Position numbers and translations under genes: made by a program. From assembly GCF_921293095.1 (NCBI RefSeq), contig NW_025791658.1, forward strand, positions 8,122,001-8,186,000: a DNA stretch of 64,000 nt. The letters run 5' to 3'. Below, one piece after another: positions 63,148-64,000 of this stretch. Numbering within the stretch: the first letter of the stretch is position 1; each line of letters starts with the position of its first letter. The notes beneath the pieces were generated by a model. That model had not been told where the DNA came from. It worked only from the letters and a program-made list of their open reading frames with translations, and ran no database searches. The stretch comes from Ischnura elegans. Lineage: Eukaryota; Arthropoda; Insecta; Odonata; Coenagrionidae.

Positions 63148-64000
63148 AATAAAGTGGTTTCGTACGTCGCAGAAAACGAAAATCGTTGATTGCGATTCGT
63201 TACCCACCATTAGTGTATTCATTATTATTATAGTATTCTACCGATTAAGGTAGGTTTCCATGGAGTATCTCCCTTTCCTTCCAGCACTGCCTTCTTTAAT
63301 TCACTGTAAGGCCTACTCTCCTTCAATCTATCTAAAAATGCTATTCTTTTCCTTCCCCTCCCTCGTTTCCCCAACATTCTACCCTCTAACACCATTTTCA
63401 ACATCCCCTCACCGCCAAGCACTAACTCGATCCAAACCTTCTGTCTCCTGCGTATCTCATCTAAAAGCTGCCTCTCCTCGCCAACCATATCCAGCACTTC
63501 GTCGTTCCTTTTCCTCCCCGTCCATTTCACCCTCTCCATTCTTCTCCATACCCACATCTCGAATGCCTCCAATCTTCTCTCGTCTTCTTTCCTCAGAGTC
63601 CACGTTTCCGCACCGTAGAGAGCTACGATCCAAATCAAACTCTACACTAACCTTTTCTTTAAACTCTTACACAACGATCCTCTCAGAAGCTCCTTCCTGT
63701 TCATGAACGCCTCCTTCGCTAATGCAATTCTCTTCCTGATGTCCTTACTACTGTATCCGTTTTCCTCTAACGTACTGCCTAAATAGTTGAATTGCTCAAC
63801 CTGCTCAAGTTTTTCACCACCCACCTTTATCTTGAGTCTCACATTCCTCGCTCGTGATGCTTTACAAAACCGCATTACCTTAGTTTTCTTGTGGTTAATA
63901 GTGTATTCATAATATACAAATTATTTTGTTTCACAAATACCGGTTTACACGAATGATAATGGTCAATTTCAACATCATTTCAAAAAGCCAGATTGGCGCT
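63148..64000 (+). mobile_element. AATAGGGTGG-family MITE, interrupted and cut by the window end
   Basis: AATAAAGTGGTTTCG at 63148, then AGAAAACGAAAATCG and GATTCGTTACCCACCATTAG, match 28318-28390. After the RTE insertion the match resumes at GTGTATTCATAATATACAAA and continues to CAGATTGGCGC at the window edge. Confidence 0.8.
63223..63898 (-). mobile_element. 5'-truncated RTE-type LINE (family A, copy 3), 12-bp target duplication
   Basis: Flanked by TAGTGTATTCAT at 63211-63222 and 63899-63910. The protein appears in two frames (63875-63642 and 63638-63228): MRFCKASRARNVRLKI, NYLGSTLEENG, ETWTLRKEDERRLEAF, MLGKRGRGRKR; a single stop or shift near 63640 separates them. The 3' end is GGTAGAATAC plus ATAATAATA. 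The complete MITE copy at 28.3 kb is the empty site. Confidence 0.92.

Overview
This looks like nuclear DNA of an arthropod, most likely an insect. It is AT-rich, its genes have spliced exons with large introns, and it contains RTE-, L2/CR1- and Jockey-type LINEs, Penelope-like elements (PLEs), piggyBac, hAT, Harbinger and many small non-autonomous (MITE) elements. I cannot name the species. No prokaryotic or viral feature is visible.

The only host gene I can support is a Toll-type receptor on the minus strand. Two coding exons are visible: 11102-9637 (signal peptide, Toll-type N-terminal cysteine region, leucine-rich repeats) and 4714-4066 (further LRRs). They join in frame across a 4.9 kb intron and give 705 residues. 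The C-terminal part (LRR caps, membrane segment, TIR domain) is not found and probably lies beyond the left edge. The introns hold a 315-bp-period duplication, ~0.5 kb inverted repeats, a tRNA-Asp-like sequence, a truncated RTE and a 472 bp MITE that ends 74 bp from a splice donor. A complete 3.5 kb piggyBac element with TTAA target duplications (11389-14893, intact 587-aa transposase) sits just upstream of exon 2.

From 16 to 22 kb there is a broken PLE with a GIY-YIG domain, anonymous repeats and an L2-like LINE. At 22767-27318 lies an apparently full-length non-LTR retrotransposon: 9-bp target duplication, PHD-finger ORF1, endonuclease/RT ORF2. Its ORFs meet at a U-UUU-UUA heptamer directly before the ORF1 stop, followed by a potential hairpin.

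From 28 to 48 kb the DNA is a mosaic of nested repeats: a MITE inside a tandem array, several TTAA-flanked MITEs, a tRNA-headed SINE-like family with inverted flanks, PLE remnants, and a hAT MITE with an 8-bp target duplication. At 48853-52004 is a 3152 bp DNA transposon with 666 bp, almost identical inverted repeats and TTA flanks. It carries a spliced, frameshifted and truncated DDE transposase gene.

From 52 to 64 kb there is a Jockey/I-type RNase H remnant split by a MITE, an inverted-repeat element with a hammerhead-like motif in each arm, a hAT MITE with 8-bp target duplication, a decayed Harbinger element (Myb/SANT-like gene plus transposase remnant), and an RTE copy inserted with a 12-bp target duplication into another MITE.

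The repeated themes are CTGANGA...GAAA (hammerhead-like) cores in PLE-related sequences at seven places, TTAA-inserting MITEs with several different termini, and RTE copies truncated at nearly the same point.
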